Shown here one piece after another: positions 46,001 through 56,705 of a DNA stretch of 64,000 bases. Source of the stretch: Tetmemena sp. SeJ-2015 (taxonomy: Eukaryota > Ciliophora > Spirotrichea > Sporadotrichida > Oxytrichidae). Numbering within the stretch: position 1 is the first letter of the stretch; each line of letters begins with the position of its first letter. Location: contig JAJKFJ010021446.1 of NCBI GenBank assembly GCA_027382625.1, positions 62,001 through 126,000 of the forward strand, written 5' to 3'. The notes beneath the pieces were generated by a model that searched no databases, was not told the origin of the DNA, and was given only the letters and a program-made list of their open reading frames with translations. Position numbers and translations under genes: made by a program.

Positions 46001-49000
46001 ATTAGTTATAAGGAGAGATTTCTAAAAACTTCAAGTTACAAAGATTTTTAGAATTGGAATACTAAACTCGCTTAAAGATTTCCACGAGACTATTCTATTT
46101 AAATTTTACTCCTCATGGAACTGTGAGCTACTACTTCATTCCTGATAACCTTGGAAATAAACTCACTGGCGAAATTGAATAGAGCTTCATAAATAAGGTT
46201 TAGATACTATTCACGCAATTATGTGACCCAAAGTCTTAAAATAAATATATTGATAAGTTGAATAATGGAGCTGGAATAACTCTCCCTATTTCGTTTCACA
46301 AAGTGTAAGTTTAGTAGATTCTTCTTATACCTATATTTAGCACTTGCTGTTTGGAAAGAACCAATCAATCTTGGCTGAGAGATTATTCCGCTATCTTGAG
46401 TTGAAGCAAAATTAATTTAACGAGGCGTACAGCAAGAACTATAATAATTCAAACCCCTACATTTCTCACTCTACTTCTCACATAGATTACCAGGCCTTCC
46501 TAGCCTTTTGCTTTGACTGCCAAAGAAATGTAAGATTCATCTCAATTTGTGAAATATTATAAAGACGAGAGTGCCATTTGATTGCTGGAATATATCATTC
46601 TGGCTATATGCATAGCAAGATCCCTCTCATTAAGTGATTGTGTGCAAGGACTTGCTCAAACTCACAGCATCTGAAAATTGGAATTTGGCTTGCCCTAACT
46701 TTGAAACTGAAATTAACACGCTCAAATACTAATTCCTATTTATGATTAGCTCTTGGGCTATATTTTAGCCAAAGGGAAGCTGAGCAAGAAAGATCTGGGT
46801 TCGGCTGTAACATCAGGCGAAGGAAGAATATTCAACATTGAAAACCACATGAAGATTAATCTCTTAATTTATCGTTTTTTTTACCTTTTTCTCTTCACTT
46901 ACAAGGAAATAATGAAGGAGAAGTTTGGAGACTGTTGCAAACCACCCTTGCTACAGATTATCTCCAAGCATTTTGATCAGGTCACTGAATCTATAATAAA
47001 GTATGACGAGCAAGTTTAGCAACCACAGCCTCCTCAGAATAATTTAGTAAATGTCTCTTCCCACAAATGTGTGAACTTTCATTCTATTTCTTACTACTTA
47101 AACGTCTAAATAGCTGCATATGAAGTGTTCTCATAGACAAAAATTTTTTAAGTTAAATCAAAGCTCAAACACCATGGCTTCATAAAAATCTTTGTAGGTG
47201 AATTTTCCATCCTTGTCTCCATCAAGCTCCATAAACATCTCTATAGCGACATCCCTATCTATAGTTACTAGATCTTCGCTCTGCCCTCCAGGCATAAATC
47301 TATCAAAATGTTCATAATAGTCCTTAATCGTTAGGTAACCTTTCTCTTTTCCACCTAATAACTCCCAAGCTGAATTAATCATGTCAGCTTGATTTGCATA
47401 TTAAGTAGAGTGAAATTGCATTACTCTAATAAGAAATAAGTAATTAAGATATTGCAAGCTATGCATAGTACTTGATGAAGTAGGGTAAGATTATGAGGCC
47501 TGCTTCTCATGAACCTATTATAGATAGAGTGTCATAAGCTAGGTAAATTTCTAGAGTGTGATTTTAAACTCAAGACTAGAAGAGTTTTACTCAAGGCCTA
47601 TGAATTACTTAGCCAAGGCAATATCTTGCTTTGAGGGTTTCATCCCAATCAAGAAAATAAAGGCGCATTTGAATTCAAGCTTTGAGAGGAACCTCTTACC
47701 TTCGAAATCATATTTCTCAAAAGCTTTTGCTAACTGCTTAAGCTGATTTTCATAAGCAAATTATTGCTATTTTGAGGATGAGGACTGCTAATTACTTCTA
47801 TTGAATTAGTTTGTAGCATTTATGGGATACTATGGCTATAAATTTCGATTATTAATTGAGCTTTGAGGAACCTAAGTTGATTTAGGTGGTAGCTATCTTC
47901 CAAAAGATTATTGGAATGGATTTTAGCTAATAGATGATTATATAGAGTGTGCAGCCATCATATTCTAATTATTCATGTATGAGTTTTGTTGTTAATAAAC
48001 TTATTGATGGATATACCTTTAATCCTAGTTCTGGCTTTGCAAGAAGTCCTTGTTTAGGATAATAGGAGGGAGTTTATTAAAGAAGTTAATTTTATAAGGC
48101 AGCATAATTATTTTGAGTATTGCTTAATAGTGGTGGTTAGTGGAGGGAACTTGCTTCTGATAAACATTCTGAGCTTGAGTTAATATTGATTCCTCTTGGC
48201 AAAACTGGCTTTTATAATAATTGGTCAAGCATTCTTTTAGTGTCACTATTATTGCTCATAATTATAGCTGTTTATATTTTTTAATGAATTAAATTAAATT
48301 AATTTAATCATCTTTGGTTCAAATTTTTAGTTTTAAATAATTCTTGTAAAAAATTTTATGAGCTTTTTATTTTTTTCAAAAATCTTGCAATTGTAATAAA
48401 TGAATGTTCTTTTTTTCAAAAATTTATATAGAGAATTGAAATGAAGCGATAATATCTTTAGTTTAAAATGAGAAAATTTAAATTTAATTGATTTACTTTA
48501 ATTAATTATGATTTAAAATCCTCTAACAATTTTAACCGCATTAGCAGTAAAAATTTACAATTAATTCTGTCATTTTATTAAAAGTTTCTACTTCTTCAGA
48601 AAGTTTGTTATGAGAAGAGTCAATTTATACAAATCTTTAACACAGGATAATTAAACAAATTAATTAAAAATAGAATTTTCTGACATTTCAATACCTTAAC
48701 AAATTAATTTTATTCTCCCTCCGCAAAAGAATACAATTAAAAAAATAGGAAAAAAATAGAAGCAGATCTAAACCTTATTTTAGATGCTGAAGCATTTATA
48801 CTTTATAATTCATAGAATTTTTGAATTAATCCTATTTATATTTGTGTCCATTTCATTAATTTTCCTTATTTGATCCCTCATTTGATCTACTGGCTATTGT
48901 TCATGAATCGAAGTGGGTAAGAATGAATTTATAAATAAATTTATTCACAATACTATTTTAATTTGAGTTATTGTTGTTCCCATATGAATTTTTTATGATG

Positions 49001-50543
49001 ATCTCCTACTAAAAATCCTATGAGTTTCTAATCTAGTTATCACTCTACATTTGTTAGCTTGTTTCTTCAAAATAGTTAGGTGGAGAAGAGAACTCCTCTT
49101 GCTGATATTAATTTTAAGCCATCATTAGATTATTTTAAATTTGAATTGAAAAGTTTTAAAAAGAGGGTCTAAGTTTTTTGAGAAAATAAATTTTTTGGGT
49201 TTAAAATGCCTATTTTTGAGGAGATGGGGGATTTTGACGACCTCAAGATGGAAGTAAGTTAACATCACCAAAATGTGCAACAGAGTGTGAATTTTTCTCT
49301 ACTTTCAAACTATTCAAAACTTATTGGGATTTGAATATGCTTAAGTTACAGCTAAACAATAAGCGAAGAAAACATTTCTTAAATATTCTGATGCTAAATA
49401 TAATGATAGTTCTTGATGAAGTTGTAGTCGCAGGACTATGTTGGAGCGCAGGCCATTCAGAAGTAACTGCTCAAATTGCAGCCCCAGAACAAGCTAATCT
49501 AAGAATTCAACTCACTCCTGCCAGATGAGGTTGCAGCTTAAAGGGAAGCAGCAACTGGAGCACAGGAAGAAGAGGAATACTACGATGAAGAGGAGGGAGA
49601 GGAAGAGGGAGCCGAACCAGAAGAAGCAGAGGAAGAAGAGGAGGAATAAAAAGCTACTTAACAATAAGAGGAAGAAAAATCGGCTCCAGCAAGAGTAAGA
49701 GCGGAGGGAGAAGAAAGTGAAGAGTCAGATGAGGATGCATATGGAGAAGAGGACTATGATGAGGAGGGAAGGTACATTTGGGGGAAGGAGGGAACTGAGT
49801 GGGACTATTACTACCGAGAAGACAAGGAAGCTCATGAGAGAGGAGACCCAATCCACCCTTCAGTCATCAACACCAAGCCAATCAGAAATACTGAACTCTA
49901 AGCTACGCTCGACGATGGAGAAGCAGCAAGCACTGCTTCAACTTCTGCCAGCACAACTAATGGAGGAGTTTATAAGACTACTAACAAAATTAAATAAAAT
50001 TCAATATAATATGGATATAAATTTGGATAATTTATTTTAAATTTTACCGAAAAAACAAAAGAAGTTTGCAGGAAATATCGAATTACTCTCGTATAAATTT
50101 ATAAATTCATGTAACCATAAAATTCCTGTAAGTATACATTTTTATTTAAGACTAAGAAGAAGGCACCAAATGGAAATTCTTGGAAACCAAAATGAAGAAA
50201 GAAGATAAAATCTAAAACTTTGTTTTAATGCAATTACTATCAGAATTGATGTATCTAGATTTGCATTCTTTATGAATATGTGAGTCATTAAGTAGAGTTG
50301 GAATTGAAGATTAATGGACAGACCAAGCAGAAAGATATCACTGGCAACATGCACTTTAAAATCCATGAGCAGCTGGAGTATATCACTCGCTACTCAACTC
50401 TAGAAGCGGGAGATATCCTCATGACTGGAACTCCAGAAGGACTGGGGCCAGTTCATGAGGGAGACAAATTAGAAGCCACTCTCACTTACAAGGGAAAGCA
50501 ACTAGCAGCCATCACAGATCTTATTTAAAAAGCAAAGCATTGA
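43042..50543 (+). CDS. FAHD1: FAHD1-like fumarylacetoacetate hydrolase-domain protein, split into two distant germline blocks
   Basis: The N-terminal block (43042-43619) encodes CLGIAKNYFTQAM, YIFSKTLSSLLPKGQSFTIP, FHEVELGVMMKKGG with the metal-binding Glu pair, GYFLLIDYTDFDVTKQS, NGLPWYLSKAQDGF and FIPAEAIDDPHQV. The C-terminal block (50285-50543) continues ELELKINGQTKQK, DITGNMHF, YITRYSTLEAGDILMTG, TPEGLGPVHEGDKLEATL and ends at TGA 50541-50543. The two join in frame at the 10-bp pointer TCATTAAGTA (43610-43619 and 50285-50294). Together they give an almost complete FAHD1 (acylpyruvase/oxaloacetate decarboxylase family, mitochondrial or cytosolic) of about the usual length. Also removed: intron 43208-43277 and IES 43414-43460 (ATT). 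A frame change of two bases near 43145-43175 is not uniquely solved. The coordinates span the nested foreign genes, which are not part of this protein. Confidence 0.87.
43670..45600 (+). CDS. unrecognised low-complexity protein nested in the FAHD1 interval, 5' end not found
   Basis: Coding starts abruptly at AFSLYENLANKKGGNLLANF without an ATG, so a first MDS is missing or lies elsewhere. It continues QFARAQTSQGVKQKV, then after an ATT-pointer IES near 43803-43820 reads IPQSPFPTNSATQVQ and DLYKFIELPCFSLLSEDVS. Further segments (IRQSNPGGGLFTLNEVQSN near 44240; NFIQLEERKEDKDSSK near 44700; YILSRPKSISLLQRYKG near 45330) lie in different frames, so several more IESs are present. No domain is recognised. 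Both ends and the exact set of junctions are uncertain, and it may be more than one gene. Confidence 0.4.
45675..47395 (+). CDS. EF-hand protein, last MDS inverted
   Basis: The plus-strand part (45675-47052) starts MKNQNWQMPERESKISLQDF and includes GTVSYYFIPDNLGNKL, ILAERLFRYLELKQNQFNEA, HIDYQAFLAFCFDCQRVPFD and IENHMKEIMKEKFGDCCKPP. It stops making sense after QPPQNNLVN. The reverse strand from 47395 to 47158 then supplies QADMINSAWELLGGKEKGYL, a degenerate EF-hand, and ELDGDKDGKFTYKDF, a canonical EF-hand loop, with stop TGA. The inverted junction uses AAAT (47049-47052; reverse complement at 47392-47395) and stays in frame. IESs: 46089-46107 ACT; 46524-46567 AGA; 46852-46902 AAG; intron 46303-46340. 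A frame change near 46740-46755 is unresolved. Likely a calcium-binding regulatory protein. Alternatively the reverse-strand part is a small separate EF-hand gene starting at 47421. Confidence 0.6.
47158..47395 (-). other. inverted MDS encoding paired EF-hands
   Basis: The minus-strand coding segment ends with TGA at 47158-47160. It carries DGDKDGKFTYKD, a typical EF-hand calcium loop, and a preceding degenerate hand. Neighbouring coding DNA on both sides is on the plus strand. The upstream plus gene lacks a stop codon of its own and can be completed by this segment after inversion. Confidence 0.6.
47396..48287 (+). CDS. protein with C-terminal membrane anchor, 5' MDS not found
   Basis: Coding on the plus strand begins next to the inverted EF-hand MDS without an ATG. 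After IES removal it reads SEIASYAQYLMKQGKIMRPA, SHEPIIDRVSQARQILNSRL, NYLAKAISCFEGFIPIKKIK, FMGYYGYKFRLLIEEPKLIQ, CMSFVVNKLIDGYTFNPSSG and ends in a hydrophobic segment (ILLVSLLLLIIIAVYIF) just before TGA 48285-48287, as in tail-anchored or type I membrane proteins. IESs: 47415-47450 ATTGCA; 47547-47560 ATTT; 47735-47764 TGCT; 47856-47862 TTGAG (7 bp); 48109-48117 TATT (9 bp). The several Cys suggest an extracellular or lumenal region. I do not recognise the family. The missing start suggests scrambling or an unrecognised first MDS. Confidence 0.55.
47856..47862. other. 7-bp IES with TTGAG pointer
   Basis: TTGAG occurs twice with only two bases between. Excision removes an in-frame TGA and opens about 80 codons of protein-like sequence (EEPKLIQVVAIFQKIIGMD). 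Confidence 0.7.
48288..49205. other. AT-rich intergenic DNA inside the FAHD1 interval
   Basis: No coding segment is recognised between the nested membrane-tailed gene and the nested acidic gene. Confidence 0.45.
49206..50195 (+). CDS. small acidic protein nested in the FAHD1 interval
   Basis: ATG 49206 to TGA 50193-50195 gives 215 residues after removing 49247-49414 (GATG) and 49973-50146 (TAAGACTA); the codon sum is whole. The protein begins MPIFEEMGDFDDLKM, then has an amphipathic segment (AIQKQLLKLQPQNKLIQEFN), a long Glu-rich run with Tyr/Asp (EEEEYYDEEEGEEEG) and GRYIWGKEGTEWDYYYRED. A threonine/serine-rich piece and a basic end (YKTKKKAPNGNSWKPK) follow. Strongly acidic proteins of this sort are often nuclear chaperones or cytoskeletal linkers, but I cannot assign one. 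It ends 89 bp before the distal FAHD1 segment. Both pointers are clear, so the gene model is better than its annotation. Confidence 0.72.
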
Positions 50544-50567
50544 ACTCTATCGATTTATTTACAAAAA

Positions 50568-53500
50568 ATGTTAATTTTCTTTAGATTTCTATATCTTCCA
50601 GGAGTTAACATAAATTACACTTTTCAATCAGGTTATTAGGACATTATATAACAATACCTCTTTTAAAAGAATTAAGCGTACCTCATTTATAAAAATTGTG
50701 ATAACATAAAGGAAATTTATCGTAAATTCACTGAGGACTGTGTAAAAGAACTATCTAGAATTAAGAACCCCCCTTAGATTTTGCTTGACGTCGCCTTGCC
50801 TTTTCTGCAGCTTGTGTTTTAATCTAAAATTGTTGAGAGGTCTTAGATTTCATGGCAAAGCTTTTAAGATAGCTGTAGAGTTTTCTCAAATTTCAAAGAT
50901 GCGCTTTACAATTTTGTATTACTTTATAGAAAGGTATTTTAATTTTGTGCCTGAAGATATGAATCCTGATCTGCTGCAAGTGCTGATGCCTCTATGGAAG
51001 AATCAAGGCTCTTTAGTTATGAAGGTGACTAAACTTACTAGCAAGGGTGGAGCTAAATTGCTTTTGGAATTCATTTGCGCTAGTGTGGAGTACAAACTAA
51101 AAAAAGACATTCTTAACTAGAGTCTTATATAAAGAATTTAACTGCTTATAATTTATGTGGAGTCAAGATTTCACACTCACGCAGCAATAAGGAAAGCAAG
51201 AACTGATAGAGAGTGAGAAGCTAGAGATTGAGTTCAAACTAGCTCAACTTAAAGAGCAGTTGCAAGAAATAGAGCAATACATTCAAAGCTTAGAACAAGA
51301 ATAAAAAATTGCTGAAGAGCAAACAAGATTGCCTAATAAAGGGTAAAGAGAAAGAATAGCTAAGAGTACAAGCAGAGAAAGGATTAGAGATCTTTCCAAG
51401 GAAATAGTTGCAAGACTCCACTTAGCTGAGAATTATGAAGTACTCATTGACTCTACAATTGAAAAAGATCAACCAAAGACAATTCTCAAGTAAAATATTT
51501 GTGTTCAAATCTCTTATATCAAGATAAATCTATTCACTTTACAAGAAAGATGTGCATCGAAGGAGTTTCAACCATTTACAAAGCTTCCAATAAAATACGT
51601 AAAACACTCTCAACCCTTCTATCATGGGCTTTCAAAAAAAAGTATCAAAGTTTTGTCCAGCCATCTCAAAGCAATCAGATTAATTTAGGGAAAGCTTCTA
51701 GAGCTTGAACTCTCTTTAACAGAGACAGTTTTAATCCAATCAGAAAAAGAATTATCCCCTAGCTAATTCTTAACAAAAATAAGATTTAGATGGTTCTACT
51801 GATCAGCTACTTAATCAAAATGGCAACAGGTAAAACAATTCTCAATTGAACTTACCTTAAAGTTTCTAAAGAGAGAGAAACGAAGCTATTTAACAACCTA
51901 AATGGTAATATGACTAAAATTTTGGAGAAGTGGGTGGGACTTTTGATTAGTATAGTTTGAGTAATCATCAAATGAATTTCAATCCTATGTAAACTTCAAT
52001 TTCGCCATCAAGTTAGCCTGGCTAAATTGGCAACCTTAATTTGAGTTAGAGCTTTGGAAACCTTAGAATTCCATTTTCTTAGAACAGAAATGATTAGAGC
52101 AGCAATAGCTAAAATCACATTTACTCATCGATTAGTATAGCAAATAACAGATAGAGCTTGATCTCATAGCAAAGTGCCTCACTAATTTAACCTAATCTAA
52201 CTTCTTTAAATCAGAGATAAACGAATAAAGAAGAAGAGGGCACTATCTAATTCACAAGACCTGCCAATAATGGAACTATTTTAGTCGAACCAAAGTAAAA
52301 GCTAATTTAATCAGCAGGGAAAGTAAATACCGCTCTTACCAGATGCACAACTTAGTGGGTTCATTTAGCGCAGCTGGTAACATTTCTTAAGAAGGAGTGA
52401 ATTTACTAAATATTGATAAGATGAGTTAGGGAACGACAGGAAGTCTCATCTAAATAAGTACCAGGGAAGTTTTAAGTCCAGGATAGCCCTAATTATCCAA
52501 ATTTAGCGGAAATAGAAGAGAAATCATAGCTATAGAGGAGACTCCAGGTTCTGTTATTCCTAAGAACACTTATAATAAACTTGATTAGGATCTCGTAAAC
52601 TCAAAGAGCTTTGCGAACTATCAAAGTGAATTATAAAACCAATCTTTAGCTTTCGAAGGAAATTTCAGTAGAACTTTCCAAAATAACCCTAATAAGGAGA
52701 AAAGTGTTTCATCTTAAAAGCCTACGCCTTATATTGCGATAAGCGACATGTTTAATTCATTTACTCAAAGATAAAATGCAAAGACGCCTGATATCTCTAA
52801 ATAGTCATATGTTTCAGCTCTTATTCAGCCAACTAATAGATACAAAAAAGTGTTTGAACTTAATGAAAATGAGGAACAAGCTCATCAAAGCTTGAAGAAT
52901 AAAAAGTAGAGCGTCTAAATTATTCCTAATGCACCACCTCCTCTTTATGTAAGTTTCTTTACAAGTTTAATTAGTGATTTAGAGTCTGATACCAATGAGG
53001 AAAGACAATTAAAATACAAATAACCACATCTTAATAAGTGAGGCAAGTTCATCACCTAAAATCTTACAAAGTTCGAAAGCCAATCATGATAATTTATATA
53101 ATGGGCTGCTATAATCAATTTAGTCAAAGAATAGTTTAGGTCACTCTGCCTCAAAACCTTAACCCTCCTCAAGTTCTAGTTAACCTAAAATGCCACAATC
53201 AAGTTAGAAAGACAAGTTAAGAAACACATTTGTAAATGAATTCAATATTGGGAATGCGAAATCTCCTTAAGTTAATCTCGACTCTAAAGCTATCTTAATA
53301 CAGTCAAGTTCAAAGGAAAACTTAGTCTATCAACCACTTCAAAAGAGCAAAGTACAAAGTTTTAATAAGCAGACATAAAATCTGTTGTATCAAGATTCGA
53401 AAGGTACCAAGTCCTATCAGCAAGTTAAAGGAGTAATTATGGAATAGAGTAAGAAATATAGACTTTAATTATAATCCTTAGGTGAGGACGAGATACTGAA

Positions 53501-53615
53501 CAATGACTAAATGCAATCGAGAGAGTAAGCATTATAGTTTTAAATGTTAACTATAGAATTGATGAAATGCAAGATGCATTCACACAGGAAAGAGCACACT
53601 CTGCTTTTGATATGA
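50568..53615 (+). CDS. coiled-coil protein with Q/N/S-rich tail
   Basis: The reading opens at ATG 50568 soon after the FAHD1 stop. The N-terminal part includes IKNPPQILLDVALPFLQLVF, SNFKDALYNFVLLYRK and, after a 13-bp IES (50934-50946, GT), VPEDMNPDLLQVLMPLWKNQ and KLTSKGGAKLLLEFICASVE. Around 51190-51300 it has a heptad-rich coiled coil (EIEFKLAQLKEQLQEIEQYI). The layout loosely recalls the region before a dynein-heavy-chain stalk, but no motor motifs are present, so this is only a resemblance. From 51720 the protein is Ser/Asn/Gln-rich with many TAA/TAG Gln codons. Additional unresolved frame changes (about 51800, 52340, 53040) point to further IESs. The end at TGA 53613-53615 is tentative. 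Confidence 0.5.
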
Positions 53616-53911
53616 TGAGTACTTGTAAAACTCGCTTCAAAAAGTTCTTTTGCTGATTAAAGGTTATAATTTTCCCTTATCTTATATCAATTCTAAAGTT
53701 AATATATTTTTCATTTAATTATGGATTAAAAATTCGATTCTTAATCTACAATTTAAAAATTATCAAAATTAGGCCTCTTGTTTAAATGAGATATTTATTC
53801 ATTTTGATAAAGGAAGACTTAGCTCAGTTTAATTGAATTCAAATTGCTTTTAAATATAATCAACAACTACTAGAAATATATCTGATTCTTGATATTTATT
53901 TATCATTGTAA
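53616..53911. other. short intergenic spacer
   Basis: The stretch is AT-rich and I see no coding segment. Confidence 0.4.
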
Positions 53912-56705
53912 ATGAAGGAAGCAATCAAACAACAACTCTCAAACTTAAACTAAAATATTCTTACTCATTTCACCTCAAATTCCTCCAAACCCTTGCCTTC
54001 CTAGAACAGAGAAAAGTAACAACTCTAACCCATTTAAAACAAATAAAAGGAATAATTGAATTCCAGTAAAAACTAATTAAAAAACCAATCTTATACCTAA
54101 ATCCTTTAGCCATAGAATGCATAAAAATTTAACATTAATCCATAAGCTATTTTAGTTCATATCTAGATATATATTTTAATTTGCTAAGCTAGCAATACTG
54201 AAAATGGCAATTTAAAATAGTAGCAATAGTTTGTAAACATAAAATCTCCCTAACATATTAAGAAAATGCCTAAATTTGTAGCAGATTAGGACAGTGAAGA
54301 AGATAAAGAGCAACAATAAAATATACAAAGGTATTAAAACTTTAAAACGAGTAAGCACCATATAGAGGGGGGAATTTACATGAAATACAACTAAGAATAG
54401 TAAAGTAGCTACTCAGATAAATCTGATCGAATGAGTAGCTATGGAGAAGAAAATGATGAGAGTAGAGTTCAAAGAATTTAAAGTAGCACTAGGATATCTA
54501 ACTTTCATGCAAGCCAAGCTTAAAGACAAGCAATCAACAATCCTGACACCCATATTCAGAAAAGCTCCTCATAGAATAGACTATTAGTGAATAGTTTCGC
54601 CAGTAGATAAAATTAGAACTAGAATTCTGCAGCCAAGCCTAGTCCTTAGTCAGACAATTAAGGTTAATAGAAAAGTTTCATTGCAATTGGAAACCAAAAC
54701 ATTCAACAGAAGATCAACTAAAAACAAATGCAACAAAGCAAGTCATCCAATTTCTTGCTAGGGTAAAATCTAAATAGAAATCTTGTGTCTCAGCAATAAT
54801 CAAGATTACCTTTAGCTGAGGATATAAGGAAAAATATCCTTCAAAAAGAAGAAGCTGATATAGTTAGGGCTAGCACACAATAGAGATTCTACGAGTCTCA
54901 AAAAAGTCGAGAAAGAGAAGGAATTTCCTTTCCAAATGCTCACTAAGCCTATTTATTGGGGAGCTTTAACTCAATTTAAGGAGGTGGAGATGCATAAACA
55001 AGCAATCTTCATAACTTCCATTTGAATCATTCACTTACCCAGGCAACATCTGCAACTGCGAATCCAAGATTAATGATGTCTAGTTCAGCTGCCAAAAGCA
55101 ATCCAATGGCAGCTACTTTTGCAAGTGCCCAAAGTAGGAAAAGTCAAGAGAGACTTTTAACTATTCTTGAGGAAAATGCCTCAATTATTCTTCAGAAGGA
55201 AAAAGCTAGGGTAAGAATTACTTTTCGATGAATAGTTTTTAGGTTGAAAGATTGATCAAGAAGAAAGAAGAGGTATTAGTAAAAGCTCAATTAACTCTTT
55301 CTACAATAAATAATGAAGTCAAAATGACGCTTTAATAAATTGGTAAATAGGCTTTTAAATTAACCTATTTTAGAGTTCTTTCAAACTGAATGCGACAGAG
55401 CTATGGATAACATAAAGCATATAGAGAATTCTTGTAGAAATTTGATTGCATTTTCTAGAAAATAATAGATTTAAAAATGAAAAGGCATCTAAAATTAACC
55501 CTCTTATTGTCTATATTTCTTTCAAAATGGTCTCTTGGAATGACTATTACAGATTCATTAGAATTGATTCAGACTTTTGGGTCTAAGTAAACAGTAAGTA
55601 AATGAAAGAGTTATAAGAGGATTATAAATAGTTGGACAAAGGTTTGATGCAAAGCAAGAGAAGAGGTTGCTCAATTGAAGATGGACCTTAATGCTTTGGA
55701 CTGAATAAGCATACTTATAATCCTGATTCTCTGCAACTCTCTTCAACTTTGAATACTCAAGATATAAACCTTGCTCTCACCTATCATGAAATGTATGTTC
55801 ACGAGCAAGGAGATATGGCAGGTATGAATTATAGATGGCCTAATAATTTTATTTCAGCTTTGACTGCAGAGCTAAAGAAAAAGTCTTCAGACCTATCCCA
55901 TATGGTCGGGATTTTACTTGGTGAGGAATCCTACACATTCGCTCTCACTTTTAAAGCGTATAATGAAATATCTGGAGGGAAAAGTTTCGGGAAGCAGATT
56001 CTCATTGATAGAGTACTTGAGGCTGGATTCGGTTAAAACAAAATTATTTTCCTAGAGTTCCTAACTCCTGTATTTTATAATGTCAATTTAAGTTAAAGAG
56101 TTGAGTATTTCTTTCGCAAAATCATGAGTAAGGCTTATTGAATTATCTAATTTCATTTATTACTTCAACACGTGTTGATTGGTTAATGTTTTATGTATTA
56201 TTTTAGCGAGGAGCTTGTAAATGAAACTGCAATAATAGACAGGAAAGATGCAGATGAGAATTTCTATCCTAATGGAACATTCGGCTACAACTAGCTCTCT
56301 CCGGTTATCATCAAATTCAAAAGACCGGTTCAGCTAAAGTACTTATATCTTAAGTAACATAGAGCACCTTCTTACTATCTCAAGAAAAGTTTAATAACAT
56401 ACATTAATTAATCTCTAATATGTTTTGGGTAGTTCGAAATTAGTGCATCTCTAGATAATTAGAAAGTGTTGTACACCTAAACCGTTCTCTATAATTATGT
56501 GTGGAAGAGACTTCAACCTGCAGAGCCAATAGTTATAGATACTTTGGTAATTCCACATGGAGCTGATTTTGACAGTGTTGTGGTTCATGTTGATAACCTA
56601 CACTAGTTCTACTTCAACTTTAAAACCCCATTCCTTAAATTGTTATATATTTATCTATTATAATAAATAATCACTTTTTCACTGCAAAAGCTTCTGTAAA
56701 ACTGA
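53912..56705 (+). CDS. long unrecognised protein with coiled coil and conserved-looking C-terminal half
   Basis: With intron 55211-55242 and IESs 55360-55369 (TTA, 10 bp), 55460-55523 (AAA) and 56031-56180 (GGTTAA) removed, the gene is exactly 846 codons. The first half is Ser/Asn/Gln-rich, with an acidic patch (ADQDSEEDKEQQ). A coiled-coil stretch follows (VERLIKKKEEVLVKAQLTLS). The second half looks globular: TECDRAMDNIKHIENSCRNL, MVSWNDYYRFIRIDSDFWVQ, HEMYVHEQGDMAGMNYRWPN, GTFGYNQLSPVIIKFKRPVQ and DTLVIPHGADFDSVVVHVDN. I do not recognise the family. The last 30 residues run into AT-rich DNA, and the stop overlaps the convergent next gene's stop by about 35 bases, so the true end may be slightly earlier. 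Confidence 0.62.

Larger units (their letters stand above)
43610..50284. other. 6.7-kb IES of FAHD1 that contains other genes
   Basis: The interval is bounded by the pointer TCATTAAGTA at 43610-43619 and 50285-50294. Unlike ordinary IESs it is mostly coding: an unknown gene (about 43670-45600), an EF-hand gene with an inverted last MDS (45675-47395), a membrane-tailed protein (from about 47396 to 48287) and an acidic protein (49206-50195). These must be kept in the soma while being removed from FAHD1. Confidence 0.8.

Noticed and set aside
47158..47421. EF-hand open frame as a complete small minus-strand gene starting at ATG 47421
   Set aside because: It is possible, but its first nine codons overlap the plus-strand coding start of the next gene. 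The upstream plus gene lacks a C-terminus and stop, which this segment supplies in frame at AAAT. I kept the inverted-MDS reading and state the alternative.
50568..51500. Dynein heavy chain
   Set aside because: There is a coiled coil preceded by a weakly similar stretch, but no P-loop or other AAA motifs and the length is wrong.
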